Assembly (NCBI RefSeq): GCF_004054195.1
Contig: NZ_SBIW01000031.1
Coordinates: forward strand, 1-64,000
Source of the DNA: Mucilaginibacter gilvus
Lineage (GTDB): Bacteria > Bacteroidota > Bacteroidia > Sphingobacteriales > Sphingobacteriaceae
DNA length: 64,000 nucleotides
Direction of reading: 5' to 3'
Both the position numbers and the translations under genes were made by a program. Shown here one piece after another: positions 34,350-43,677 of the stretch (positions within the stretch are counted from its first letter, which is position 1; each line of letters begins with the position of its first letter). Below the pieces are notes generated by a model. That model had not been told where the DNA came from. It saw only the letters and a program-made list of their open reading frames with translations, and did not search any database.

Positions 34350-36737
34350 TTATTTCACCTCAAAGGTAAACGACTGCGAAGCGGCGTCCCCATTGGCGGC
34401 CATCCCCTGCACTATGCCAAAGTATCTCCCGGCCTGGTCTGATGTGTAAAAGGTAACTTTATTGGCGCTGATAGGGCCTGTATTGATCTCGGGTGCCCAA
34501 AATAACAGGTTCCTAAAATCGGGTATGCGGCTTTTTGTCTGCTCATCGGTCTCGTAAATTGGCGAGTAAAACTCGCGCTGTACCTGCATCCCTTCATAAT
34601 CTATCACTACGGCATGCGGATCCATTTCGGCGCCGCCCAGGTCGCCTTTATAGGTGGTATAGTTCATAATACCCTCAAATGCAGCTGGTCCCCAGAAATA
34701 GCGGCTCCGCAGCACCTGCAACCTTTGCACTTTTAGCGGATCTATCGCCATTACTTTATCAATGTTAAATACCGGCACACCATCCAGCATTACCAATGGG
34801 TCGCCGGTAAGTATTGCCTTCTCGTCTATAAGGGTAATGTGGAACCGGCCACGAGACCTGGATACGCCAGCTTCGCGCACGTATTCGCGCACTACTTCTT
34901 CCATGGTAACAAAGCGGGTAAAATCATCCAGCTTATAGGTTTTGTAAGGAATGCCAAAAAAACCGGTGCTATCTACAACCGGCTCGAAGTAGTGTTTAAG
35001 CTTATTACCTGCGTAGATGTTTTGCACCTGCATGCCCAGGCTTTGCTGCTGTAAAGAGGTTTGCATCCCTGGGGTAAGCCCAAATGCAGGCAGCGTGGTT
35101 TTTGAATATTGCTCAGAGAAAGGGCTAATAACCTCTATCTTATGCGAAGTATCGCGCTCGGTATTGGTTTGCACCACAATTTCGCTGGGACCGTAAAACT
35201 CTTTGGTATTAAAATAAAGCTTGCCTTCGGCATCGCTTTTTGCTGCGTATACCTGCACACGCTTACCCGGCACAGCAAGGAAAGCGATCACATCCTTCGC
35301 GATATTTTTTACCGAGTCGGTAACCTTGCCAATAACCAGGTGCCCGTTAAACTCGGGCAGGTATTTAAAGGCTGCCGGGTTGGCCTGTAATATATTATCC
35401 CAGCGGAAACGTCTCCAACCCTGGGTTAATAACAGGTTATCGGTTGCCTCATCAATCTCAGCAGTGGTGTTTTTTAAGTAATATCCCGGCGATTCGATAC
35501 TGCCTTTAAGTTCGGCACCGAGCCAAAAGTAGCTCGCGATATCATCCTGATCTACCGTTTGCAAAGAATCTACCCGGTAAACCGACATGGATAAACCAGC
35601 GTTGATCATTTTATTGGCCGCGTTTTTTGCTGCCACGGTAACACTTACCTTTTTACGGGTTGCGTACTGCCCGGCATCGGCACCGGCATTAATAAACAAG
35701 GCTTGCTTTGGCCGTTTAAAGTACAACCGCTCGCAAACGGGCTGCTTGCCGCCATCAAATATGGTGAGGGAAGATACGCCTTCATCCAGCTTGTCTTTAC
35801 TTACCGTAAACTGCGCTGCGCCGTTGCTGCTAACAGCGCTCTGCACTAATTTAGCAACACCGCGAGTGTGTGCAAAAAGGTATAGCGGCTGGTCGCCGGT
35901 ATTGTTGTTCACCTTTACATTAAGGCTGCCGTTGCCGGCATCGGTTACCTGCATGGTGTAGCCATTATTTTCCACCACGGGCAGTGTTGTAACAATCGGT
36001 TTATCGCTGCCGATATTTATAACGGCCCTGTAAGTGCTATTTGCAGCAGGCGTAAATGCAAAACGCGCCATACCAAACTTTAATGGCTTAAAACGGGCAA
36101 CGGTATCGTTATTATCATTTACAACGGCACCCCTAAAGGTAACGCCCATGCCATTTTTTGCAACCGCTTTAAAGGCAACGTTTGCTGCCAGGCCGCTAAC
36201 CAGATACCCCCCCTCCGGGAAAAACTGCACATCATAATCTGGTGTTTTGGGTTTGGCCGCCAAATCGGGAGATCTTAACGAGTTTACAATGGTTATCTTT
36301 TTTTCGAAGAAACCCTCGGGACCAAAATTCTTCATCCAATTGGTGTATGCCCGTAATTTATAATTACCATTAGCCACAGATGGCGGTATCACCAGCGAGC
36401 CGCTGCCCATACCATCGGCCATGGCTATTTTAGCCTGCATAACGCTCACCTGCGCGTTATCTAAAATATCAACATAAACTACTTTACTTAGCGTGAGCGG
36501 TTTATTAAAGGCCCCGTCTACACAATAAATTTTAAACCAAACGATCTCGCCGGCCAGATAGGTGCTTTTATCGGTATGCACAAATATTTTTTCCTGCAGG
36601 GTGGACTGGGTGTACTTATTAAAAGCGGCTTGTACAGGCTGCAAATCCTGCGCGTTGCCGCGCGGGATAAAAGCAAGCAATATTACCGATACGAGTAAAG
36701 TATTTTTAAGCAGGTTTAATTTTCTTTTACCGTTCAT
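34350..36737 (-). CDS. Large exported MG2-like protein with TonB-receptor plug-like domain, no barrel
   Basis: A 795-residue secreted protein (signal ending FIPRGNAQ). The N-terminal part has the alpha-2-macroglobulin MG2-like motif EKIFVHTDKSTYLAGEIVWF (~49-68), then repeated sandwich domains (GNYKLRAYTNWM, VQFFPEGGYLVSGL). The C-terminal third contains a plug-like segment, DPLVMLDGVPVFNIDKVMAIDPLKVQ broken around GVP, then YFWGPAAFEGIMNYTTYKGD, as in TonB-dependent receptors, but no beta-barrel follows. This architecture recurs in Bacteroidota and is thought to work at the outer membrane. It closes the operon of receptor and DUF4249 lipoproteins, 36 bp after the full-length DUF4249 gene. 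The substrate is unknown. Confidence 0.8.
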   Translation of the reverse strand: MNGKRKLNLLKNTLLVSVILLAFIPRGNAQDLQPVQAAFNKYTQSTLQEKIFVHTDKSTYLAGEIVWFKIYCVDGAFNKPLTLSKVVYVDILDNAQVSVMQAKIAMADGMGSGSLVIPPSVANGNYKLRAYTNWMKNFGPEGFFEKKITIVNSLRSPDLAAKPKTPDYDVQFFPEGGYLVSGLAANVAFKAVAKNGMGVTFRGAVVNDNNDTVARFKPLKFGMARFAFTPAANSTYRAVINIGSDKPIVTTLPVVENNGYTMQVTDAGNGSLNVKVNNNTGDQPLYLFAHTRGVAKLVQSAVSSNGAAQFTVSKDKLDEGVSSLTIFDGGKQPVCERLYFKRPKQALFINAGADAGQYATRKKVSVTVAAKNAANKMINAGLSMSVYRVDSLQTVDQDDIASYFWLGAELKGSIESPGYYLKNTTAEIDEATDNLLLTQGWRRFRWDNILQANPAAFKYLPEFNGHLVIGKVTDSVKNIAKDVIAFLAVPGKRVQVYAAKSDAEGKLYFNTKEFYGPSEIVVQTNTERDTSHKIEVISPFSEQYSKTTLPAFGLTPGMQTSLQQQSLGMQVQNIYAGNKLKHYFEPVVDSTGFFGIPYKTYKLDDFTRFVTMEEVVREYVREAGVSRSRGRFHITLIDEKAILTGDPLVMLDGVPVFNIDKVMAIDPLKVQRLQVLRSRYFWGPAAFEGIMNYTTYKGDLGGAEMDPHAVVIDYEGMQVQREFYSPIYETDEQTKSRIPDFRNLLFWAPEINTGPISANKVTFYTSDQAGRYFGIVQGMAANGDAASQSFTFEVK

Positions 36738-36773
36738 TTTTTTTCAAATGGTTATTGTATAAGTACAGTAATC

Positions 36774-37943
36774 TTATTTATCTCTCCAAAAATCGGGGCG
36801 CCTTTTTACACCGCGTGAGGTACAATCGGCGCAGAAAGGGTTTGCTCTGCCATAGCCTATAGCCGGGCCACCCTTTGGGCCTGTTATGGCATAAGTAGGC
36901 AAATATATACCGCTGATAATAAATGCAGCAACATCGTTAGCTCTTGATAAAGGGTTTACGAAATAGGTAGAATCCTGTTGGCAATCATAAGGGTACTCTA
37001 CTAACCATGATTTCGGCAGGTCGTCCTTGTCAACAAATATCCTTTTGGAAGTCATAGTACCCACGCTGATGAAACCTACCACAGGTTCTTTCGCATCGGT
37101 TGTGTTGTGGATATTCCCTTTAATTTCTGAAGGCAGGGCATCAAATATACTTCCCAACTGTTCGGTGTTCTTTCTTAGGTTTTCCCAAAAAGCAAAGGCC
37201 TCGGCGGTAAGTGCATATTGTTTTATCAGGATGCTGTAACGCAAGCTAACTTTCTCCGAAGTGGGAATGATATTGGTTATGGGCGCATTATTCACTACAT
37301 CCGAAGCAAGTTTTACGGTTGATGCCAGCGTGACTGTGCTTGATGAATGGTTGCCAAAACAAATAAACACCTGGTCGTCAGACGTACGGGGCAAAATATC
37401 ACCGTTGACTACTCTATAATTGGAGATGTATTTGGCATGAAACAGCCATGTTTCGTCGTAATCCCAGCGGTAATAGCGCGTGTTAGCGGCAGGGTCATGT
37501 GCGCTAACGTTTATTTGCAGCCCACTGCTTTTAATATCGTAAGTTATAGTATCTACAGGTGGCGTTAATTTAACTTCGCTATCATCTGAGAGATATTCTT
37601 TGCCATTGGATAGCTTAATACGCAAATGATACTTTTGCGAAGCATCTAAATTTAAAGGCGCTGCCGCATATACGCCGGCTTTTATCTCGTTTAGTTGGTA
37701 AGTTTTGCCATTGCCCTCCACTGTAAGGGCAGCACTTCGTTCTGCTGCTGTACTTACCGTATCGCCCAGGTTCACGGTGTGGCTTAACTTAATTAAGGTA
37801 GAGTCGTTGCCGCTGTTTATAAAGCCTTCTACAACCAGGTAATTATTGGCCGTAGCCGCTAAGGTTGGGGAATAAGGTTTTTTACAGGCTATGCCGGCAA
37901 TCAGCAAAACCAGGTAAACAATGTATTTTATATTTTTTCTCAT
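36774..37943 (-). CDS. DUF4249 lipoprotein, full length
   Basis: A 389-residue lipoprotein: MRKNIKYIVYLVLLIAGIAC gives a lipobox with cysteine 20. DUF4249 features are NYLVVEGFINSGNDSTLIKLS near the start, an Ig-like region with GKTYQLNEIKAGVYAAAPLN, the middle segment RYYRWDYDETWLFHAKY, and the C-terminal cysteine motif FCADCTSRGVKRRPDFW. DUF4249 genes accompany TonB-dependent receptors with STN or carboxypeptidase-like domains and probably present a ligand at the surface. Here the receptor is at 38631-41402. The shorter paralogue upstream (38030-38542) is an internally deleted copy. Confidence 0.9.
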   Translation of the reverse strand: MRKNIKYIVYLVLLIAGIACKKPYSPTLAATANNYLVVEGFINSGNDSTLIKLSHTVNLGDTVSTAAERSAALTVEGNGKTYQLNEIKAGVYAAAPLNLDASQKYHLRIKLSNGKEYLSDDSEVKLTPPVDTITYDIKSSGLQINVSAHDPAANTRYYRWDYDETWLFHAKYISNYRVVNGDILPRTSDDQVFICFGNHSSSTVTLASTVKLASDVVNNAPITNIIPTSEKVSLRYSILIKQYALTAEAFAFWENLRKNTEQLGSIFDALPSEIKGNIHNTTDAKEPVVGFISVGTMTSKRIFVDKDDLPKSWLVEYPYDCQQDSTYFVNPLSRANDVAAFIISGIYLPTYAITGPKGGPAIGYGRANPFCADCTSRGVKRRPDFWRDK

Positions 37944-38029
37944 CAGTCTATCTAAAAAATGGCTTTTGGTAAGCCCTCACCTATAATTGATTACTTACAA
38001 TCCGTTTAAAAAATCTGTTCATCCTTATA

Positions 38030-38542
38030 TCAATTCGTCCAAAAAGCCGGTTTTATTATAGTTCCGCGTAAGGTACAATCAACGCAATACAGGTTTGAAA
38101 AGGTATCGGGGCCAACAGGTACATTCAAACCATGTGTGTCAATAATGTTTGCTTCTATATCAGCCGCACTCGCGGCCGCACCAGATACGTAATCCTGATT
38201 ATTGGTAGTATGAATTTTAAAACGGTATTTCTTTGCGCCGTCGAGATTTAAACCTGCCGATGCATAGGTACCGCCGGTTGTTTCGTTTACATGATAGGTG
38301 CTGCCCTCTCCTTCTAATGTAACAGCGGCACCGGTTTCGGGTTTAACAGATGTATTTTGCTTCAACTGCACGGTATGGCTCAGCCTGATAAAAGTTGAAT
38401 TTGATCCTAAATTTACCACACCTTCAACTACCAATAAATCGGTATCGGTAGCAACAATTTCAGGTAAATACAGCTTACAACAGCCCGATGCCGTTATAAA
38501 CAGCGCCAATGCCGAAATGATATATGGACAATTTATCCTCAT
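38030..38542 (-). CDS. Internally deleted DUF4249 paralogue
   Basis: A 170-residue protein whose first ~120 residues align with the full-length neighbour (DLLVVEGVVNLGSNSTFIRLS against NYLVVEGFINSGNDSTLIKLS, and STYHVNETTGGTYASAGLNLDG split by gaps) and whose last ~45 align with its extreme C-terminus (YCVDCTLRGTIIKPAFW against FCADCTSRGVKRRPDFW). About 215 central residues are missing, yet the frame is intact. The signal peptide with a Cys-Cys lipobox (ITASGCC) remains. It could be a decaying duplicate or a minimal functional form. It sits between the receptor gene (89 bp upstream) and the full copy (87 bp downstream). Confidence 0.8.
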   Translation of the reverse strand: MRINCPYIISALALFITASGCCKLYLPEIVATDTDLLVVEGVVNLGSNSTFIRLSHTVQLKQNTSVKPETGAAVTLEGEGSTYHVNETTGGTYASAGLNLDGAKKYRFKIHTTNNQDYVSGAAASAADIEANIIDTHGLNVPVGPDTFSNLYCVDCTLRGTIIKPAFWTN

Positions 38543-38630
38543 TATTTATCATTAATAAGCGTTGCTATAGCAACCCAAATACGTAATACCACTATATAAA
38601 ATCCACTAAACACTATCAAATCCATTATTA

Positions 38631-41402
38631 TCAGAACCTTATATTGTAATTGATGAATGGAATTGGTTTTGCAAAAATGGATAGTTTATACCCGGTAATT
38701 ACCCCACTCTCCTGCGTAAAATAAGTAGAATATGCGTTTTGCCTGCCGGTAAGGTTGTAAACACCAATAGTGAATGAGTTGTGCGTTGCCTGGTGTACCT
38801 TGTGGTTACCATCAATATTCATCGAAAAATCGCTTCGGAAATAATCAGGGATGCGGTAGGCGTTCCTGTCGGAGTAGTACACTCGTTCGGAGCCCGCGTA
38901 GTAGTATTTACCGGTTGGCAGGGTAATAGGCCTGCCGGTGCTGTAAGTTACGTTTAACGATAAACTAAAACGGTGTGTAAAGCGGTAATTGCCCACAAAA
39001 TTAAAGCTGTGGGGCTTATCGTAGTTGGCAGGATAAAAATTACCGTTGTTTACCGGCTGGCCAACGGCAGGGTCGTCCTGCTTTAAAAAGGTGCGGGAGT
39101 AAGCGTAACTGATCCAGCCGTTAGCTGAACCAGTGTTCTTGCGGATCATAAACTCAACCCCATAGGCCTTGCCACGGGTGTTGATAACATCTGTTTCTAT
39201 GTGGTGATTTAGCACCAGGGTAGCGCCGCTGCGGTAATCCAGGTAATCTTTCAGCCTTTTATAATATACCTCAACCGAAGTTTCGATAGTGTTTGATTTT
39301 AAGTTTTTATAGATCCCCAGCGATACCTGGTCGCCGTACTGCGGCTTAATGTTGGGGTTGCTTAACTGCCAAACATCAGTAGGCGCAATTGCCGTTGTGT
39401 TTGATAGCAGGTGGATGTATTGCCTGAGGGTATTGTACCCCCCTTTGATGGACAGGTTATCGCCCAGGTTGTAGCGCGCGGAAAGCCGTATTTCGGGGCC
39501 GCCATAGGTTTTAATGATCTTGCCGCTGCTGTAGTTGGTGCTATCAATAAGGCTGGTGCTGCTGCGCGGCAAGCCAGGCGCGTAATTGTTAACGGCTTGC
39601 GGGCCAAGGAAATTATATAAGGAATACCGCAGGCCAAAGCTTACAGAAAGATCGTCGTTCACATCGTATTTATCACCCAAATACAAGGCACTTTCCAGGG
39701 CTTGCTGGGCAGGTACCACATCTGGCAAGGCTAAAGATTTTGCATCGTTTGGCCCGTAAGTACCCGGGTGCAGCTTGTAATAAATGTTGTTTAGCCCAAA
39801 GGTGATGGTGTTACTGGTGTTTAGGTAGTAGGTAAAATCTGATTTGAAGTTGGTTTGATTGATATCAAACTTAAGTTTGTAGGCATTAACAGGGTTATCA
39901 AAGCTGGATATATCGTACTGGTATCTGTCGCTGCCTACCAAAAACAAGCCAAAAAGTTTATTATTAAAATTATGCTTCCATTTAATATTTATGTTGCGGT
40001 TGCTGTAGCTGTAAGCGGTATCGCTATTGAGTTTAAACTTATCGCGGCTAATGTAACTGCTGATGTAAATATTGTTCTTATCGTCTATCTGGTGGCTTAT
40101 ATCCAGGTTAAAATCATAAAATGATGCCTGGCTGTTTTTGTAAGCATCGGGCAATAGCTTAAGCAACCAATCTGAATAGGTGCCACGGGCACCAAAGATA
40201 AAGGAGGTTTTATCCTTAATAATAGGCCCCTCTATATTAAACCTGCTGGTTATTAAACCAATACCGGCGGTACCGGTAAATTTCTTTTTATTGCCCTCCC
40301 TATCGGTAACATCCAATATAGAGGATACCCTGCCGCCAAATTTTTCGGGGATGCTGCTTTTGTACAGCTCCACTCCTTTTACAATATCGGGGTTAAAGGC
40401 CGAGAAAAATCCAAAAAAGTGCGACGGGTTGTAGATGGTTGCATCGTTAAGCAATATCAAATTCTGATCGGCCGAACCACCGCGAACGTTAAACCCCGTT
40501 GAGGCCTCGCCAACGCTTTGCACGCCGGGCAGGGTTAAAACCACCCTTAATATATCGGCCTCGCCAAATACAGTTGGCACCTGTTTTATACTTTTAATAT
40601 CAAGCCGGGTTACGCCAAGCTCAACAGCCCTTACGTTGGCAACCTTATCGGCAGATATTTTTACTTCTTTTAAGCTGGTAACCTGTTCCATCATCTCTAT
40701 GATAATCTTGCCATCAGCGTACAGGATGATCTGGCGCCGGGTATCGCGCATGCCAACGCCGCGGATACTGAGCAAATGCCGCCCCTTGGGCAGGCTTAGG
40801 GTAAAATAGCCGTATTGGTCTGTAGCTACACCGGTTTTTTGCGCGGTAATGTAAATGCTGGCACCGGTAACAGCCTCGCCCGATTTTATATCCCGGATAT
40901 AACCCGACAACGTTGCCCTCCCGGCATCAATAGTATTGGTTTTTACCCCAATTTCGTATAGTTTGTTTTCGGTGGTAGCTTCGGGGATTATTTTGTCGCC
41001 ATCGTTAACAAAAGTTGTTACGGGGCTAACGGGGGCGGTTGAAACGCCGGGCGTTGCCTTTATGCCAAAAAAGCCCGGGGCAAGCGTTGTTTGTAAGATC
41101 TTTGTTTTGGTTAGAAATACTTGCTGGCCGTTTAGCGCGTAATGAAAATCGGTGCCGCTGAAAGCAAGATCCAATATGGCCGGCACCGTTTTATCGGTGG
41201 CCTGCAGGGTTATCTTCAGGCTATCAAATTGGGCGGCATCATAGTAAAAACGATAGCTGCTTTTACTTTCAATGTCGGTAACTACGGTTTGTATAGTTGC
41301 CTGCTGAAAATTTACGCTAATGACAGGGCTGGCAGGCTGCTGCGCTTTTACAAATTGCGCAATGAATAAACACCAGATGCCAAACAAGTAAAATTTCTTC
41401 AT
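38631..41402 (-). CDS. TonB-dependent receptor with STN and carboxypeptidase-regulatory-like domains
   Basis: A 923-residue outer-membrane receptor (signal ending AQFVKAQ). Residues ~28-100 form an STN domain (ISVNFQQATIQTVVTDIESK, SSYRFYYDAAQF), the module that in FecA-type systems contacts an anti-sigma factor; none is encoded nearby. A carboxypeptidase-regulatory-like domain spans ~163-240 (LSGYIRDIKSGEAVTGASIY). The plug (~260-370) has LPGVQSVGEASTGFNVRGGS and NLILLNDATIYNPSHFFGFF, and a 22-strand-type barrel fills the rest, ending PFINYNIRF with a terminal aromatic. It is the second gene of the operon, 1 bp after the small secreted protein. Substrate is unknown. Confidence 0.94.
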   Translation of the reverse strand: MKKFYLFGIWCLFIAQFVKAQQPASPVISVNFQQATIQTVVTDIESKSSYRFYYDAAQFDSLKITLQATDKTVPAILDLAFSGTDFHYALNGQQVFLTKTKILQTTLAPGFFGIKATPGVSTAPVSPVTTFVNDGDKIIPEATTENKLYEIGVKTNTIDAGRATLSGYIRDIKSGEAVTGASIYITAQKTGVATDQYGYFTLSLPKGRHLLSIRGVGMRDTRRQIILYADGKIIIEMMEQVTSLKEVKISADKVANVRAVELGVTRLDIKSIKQVPTVFGEADILRVVLTLPGVQSVGEASTGFNVRGGSADQNLILLNDATIYNPSHFFGFFSAFNPDIVKGVELYKSSIPEKFGGRVSSILDVTDREGNKKKFTGTAGIGLITSRFNIEGPIIKDKTSFIFGARGTYSDWLLKLLPDAYKNSQASFYDFNLDISHQIDDKNNIYISSYISRDKFKLNSDTAYSYSNRNINIKWKHNFNNKLFGLFLVGSDRYQYDISSFDNPVNAYKLKFDINQTNFKSDFTYYLNTSNTITFGLNNIYYKLHPGTYGPNDAKSLALPDVVPAQQALESALYLGDKYDVNDDLSVSFGLRYSLYNFLGPQAVNNYAPGLPRSSTSLIDSTNYSSGKIIKTYGGPEIRLSARYNLGDNLSIKGGYNTLRQYIHLLSNTTAIAPTDVWQLSNPNIKPQYGDQVSLGIYKNLKSNTIETSVEVYYKRLKDYLDYRSGATLVLNHHIETDVINTRGKAYGVEFMIRKNTGSANGWISYAYSRTFLKQDDPAVGQPVNNGNFYPANYDKPHSFNFVGNYRFTHRFSLSLNVTYSTGRPITLPTGKYYYAGSERVYYSDRNAYRIPDYFRSDFSMNIDGNHKVHQATHNSFTIGVYNLTGRQNAYSTYFTQESGVITGYKLSIFAKPIPFINYNIRF

Positions 41403-41403
41403 A

Positions 41404-42156
41404 TTAGTTATTTATTTGGTCGTAATAAGCTATTACTTTAACCATTGCCTGTTCTTTTTCGTCGTAGAAGCTGATGTGATTATCCTTAATGAATTTTTTT
41501 AATTCGGGCTTTTTATTTTTTAAAGCTTCGAGCAATGATCTTTGGCTGCTGAAGCTCTTATAAGAACCACCGCTCATTTTGAGATACATTTTCCGGTCTT
41601 CGTCTGTAAAGTAGCTATCCAGGGTTGACGAAGCATGAGACTGGATGGTTTTTTCGCGATGGATGATAAATTGCGTTTTACCATTGTACATCAAATCGTA
41701 AAAGCCGGTGATAAGGTTTGGCCCATTTGCTTGTGTTACGGCGTCCAACCTAAAAAAGTGGTGCCCAAATATATCAAAACTCTGTACCCTGTTGCTTATC
41801 AGTTCAATGCTCGCAATTTTGCTGGACAGCTGCATCACTACCGATCCTTTATAAAGATCGTACATCACTTGCAGGTTTTTATACACAAACCCATCGTACT
41901 CTACGGTACAGTTGGTAAATTCTGGCGACTCGGTGAAATAAGCGCTGCCCTTCAGCATTTTGGAGTAAAAAGTATATTCCGGCCCATTAAACAGCCTCGA
42001 TTGCTCGCCGATGTTTTTGTAATACCCTGCAACAACGTTGTCTATCTGAGTTTGTCTCGCGCTTGTATCGCTATCGGCATTTTGCCCGAAACTGTTTATG
42101 CTGACCACGAGGAAGGCAAAGCAACCAAGTGCATTTTGGTATAAGGTTTTGGTCAT
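41404..42156 (-). CDS. Hypothetical secreted protein at the head of the receptor operon
   Basis: A 250-residue protein with a signal peptide ending VSINSFGQ (~residue 25). The mature part has alternating beta-strand-like segments (FTNCTVEYDGFVYKNLQVMY, YKGSVVMQLSSKIASIELIS) and a helical, lysine-rich C-terminus (SLLEALKNKKPELKKFIKDN). I do not recognise the family. Only 1 bp separates it from the receptor gene, so the two are tightly coupled, and a role in the receptor's function or assembly is likely by position. The upstream gap (42157-42375) has no clear promoter motif. Confidence 0.82.
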   Translation of the reverse strand: MTKTLYQNALGCFAFLVVSINSFGQNADSDTSARQTQIDNVVAGYYKNIGEQSRLFNGPEYTFYSKMLKGSAYFTESPEFTNCTVEYDGFVYKNLQVMYDLYKGSVVMQLSSKIASIELISNRVQSFDIFGHHFFRLDAVTQANGPNLITGFYDLMYNGKTQFIIHREKTIQSHASSTLDSYFTDEDRKMYLKMSGGSYKSFSSQRSLLEALKNKKPELKKFIKDNHISFYDEKEQAMVKVIAYYDQINN

Positions 42157-42375
42157 TGAATTTGAGTAAATATTGGCATTTGAATTTACATAGTTTTAGT
42201 TAAAAATCAATGCGTTACCAGAAAAATCAACTTAAAATTTAATTGTAACGAATTTATTACGGGGCAGATGCTATAAACGCTACGGGCACCGGAGAAAAAA
42301 CACTACCATGTAATTCATGTAACCGATTGAAAAACGGCAGGTTATCCCTCAAGGAAAGTGGATGTTAGATGTATA

Positions 42376-43677
42376 TCAATTAAAATTAATTGAAAACACG
42401 GTGCGGTGCTCCGCGATGGTTTTCAGGGAGAACTCGAAACCGTGGTTCAGCATGATCTCGCGAACCAGGGTGAGCCCGATGCCCTGTCCGTCCTTTTTGG
42501 TGCTAAAAAAGGGCGAAAAAAGCTGAGCGTTTTCTTCGCCGGTAATGCCTTTACCATTATCGGTAATGGTAAGCAGTCGTTTTTTTGTATCGATATCAAA
42601 AGTCACCGCACCTTCTGTTTCAATGGCTTCAATGGCATTTTTTACAATATTGATAAGGGCCTGCTCCAGTTGCTCTACATCCGCGGCAATGATACAGGGT
42701 TTGGGGCCGGGGTTAAATACAAGCTGCACATTTTTGCCATGCGCTTTTATCTGCATCAGCTCAATAATCGCTTGCAGCAACAGGTTAAGGTCGGTTTGTT
42801 TTTTGTTGGCGGGAGGCAGCTTTACCAGGTCGGCAAAGTTGCGCATAAAGTGGTTCAGGTTTTGGTTTCTGTCGAAAGCCACCTGCAGGGCGTTGTTCAA
42901 CAGCCCGTCGGGCTGGGTTTGCCAAAGGCTATCAGTACGCAGGGCCGATTGCAAAATAGAATTAACCGGGCCAATGGTATTGTTCACCTCGTGCGCCATC
43001 ATACGGATCACTTTGCCGTAGGCGTTCTTTTCGGCAGCTAATATTTCGGCAGTAAGTTCTTCTATCATTAAAAACCCACGCTGAAAACCCCTGTCTACAA
43101 AGTACGAGCGCTGCAATTTATAGGTGTTAATGCCATCGGGTTTTACGGTAATGGTTTCGCCCGCTTTAAGGCTTGCGGCCTGTAGTAGTAGCGGGTTTTG
43201 CATCAGGCCTATCTCCTGCCCTATCAGCACCTTTTCGGTTAGGCCGAGTATTTGGGCAGCTTTGGGGTTAAGCTGCTGCACGCGGTTATCATGGTCAAGT
43301 ATAACAATGCCGGTTGGGGAGGTGTGGATCAGCTTCTCTAAAAAAAAGTGCTGTTCTTCCTGCCGGGTCCGCTCATCTCTTAATGCGTCTATCATCTGGT
43401 TATAAACGTTTATCAGTTCATCAACTTCGTGTTTACCGGTTGGCAAAAATTTCACATTAAAATCCTGATCCTTTATGGCTTCTATCCCTTGCAGCAGCAT
43501 TTTTATAGGGCGTATCAGCTGCTGGTAAAGCTGTACCGCAATGATCACCGAGATGATGATAAACACCTCCGAAACAATGAAATAAACCCTGTCTTTATCA
43601 AAAATATAAAAGCTGAGTGCAAGCGCAAGCGCGTGCAGTAATACTACAAATAGGATGTACTTAGTCCTCAGCTTCAT
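42376..43677 (-). CDS. NtrB-like sensor histidine kinase (TM, HAMP-like, PAS, HisKA, HATPase)
   Basis: The start at 43677 (MKLRTKYILFVVLLHALALAL) is preferred to the ATG 24 bp upstream because it begins with a normal membrane segment; the product is 433 residues. Two membrane segments lie in the first 60 residues, then a HAMP-like linker and a PAS domain (LEKLIHTSPTGIVILDHDNRV). The phosphoacceptor region is VIRMMAHEVNNTIGPVNSIL (His in AHEVNN), followed by N-box QALINIVKNAIEA, G1 ITDNGKGI and G2 GQGIGLTLVREIM. It overlaps the sigma-54 response regulator gene by 17 bp, giving a coupled two-component pair at the end of the export operon. Confidence 0.93.
   Translation of the reverse strand: MKLRTKYILFVVLLHALALALSFYIFDKDRVYFIVSEVFIIISVIIAVQLYQQLIRPIKMLLQGIEAIKDQDFNVKFLPTGKHEVDELINVYNQMIDALRDERTRQEEQHFFLEKLIHTSPTGIVILDHDNRVQQLNPKAAQILGLTEKVLIGQEIGLMQNPLLLQAASLKAGETITVKPDGINTYKLQRSYFVDRGFQRGFLMIEELTAEILAAEKNAYGKVIRMMAHEVNNTIGPVNSILQSALRTDSLWQTQPDGLLNNALQVAFDRNQNLNHFMRNFADLVKLPPANKKQTDLNLLLQAIIELMQIKAHGKNVQLVFNPGPKPCIIAADVEQLEQALINIVKNAIEAIETEGAVTFDIDTKKRLLTITDNGKGITGEENAQLFSPFFSTKKDGQGIGLTLVREIMLNHGFEFSLKTIAEHRTVFSINFN

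Noticed and set aside
38631-42156. FecIR-type sigma/anti-sigma regulation of the STN receptor
   Set aside because: No sigma-70-like or FecR-like gene is encoded in the neighbourhood.
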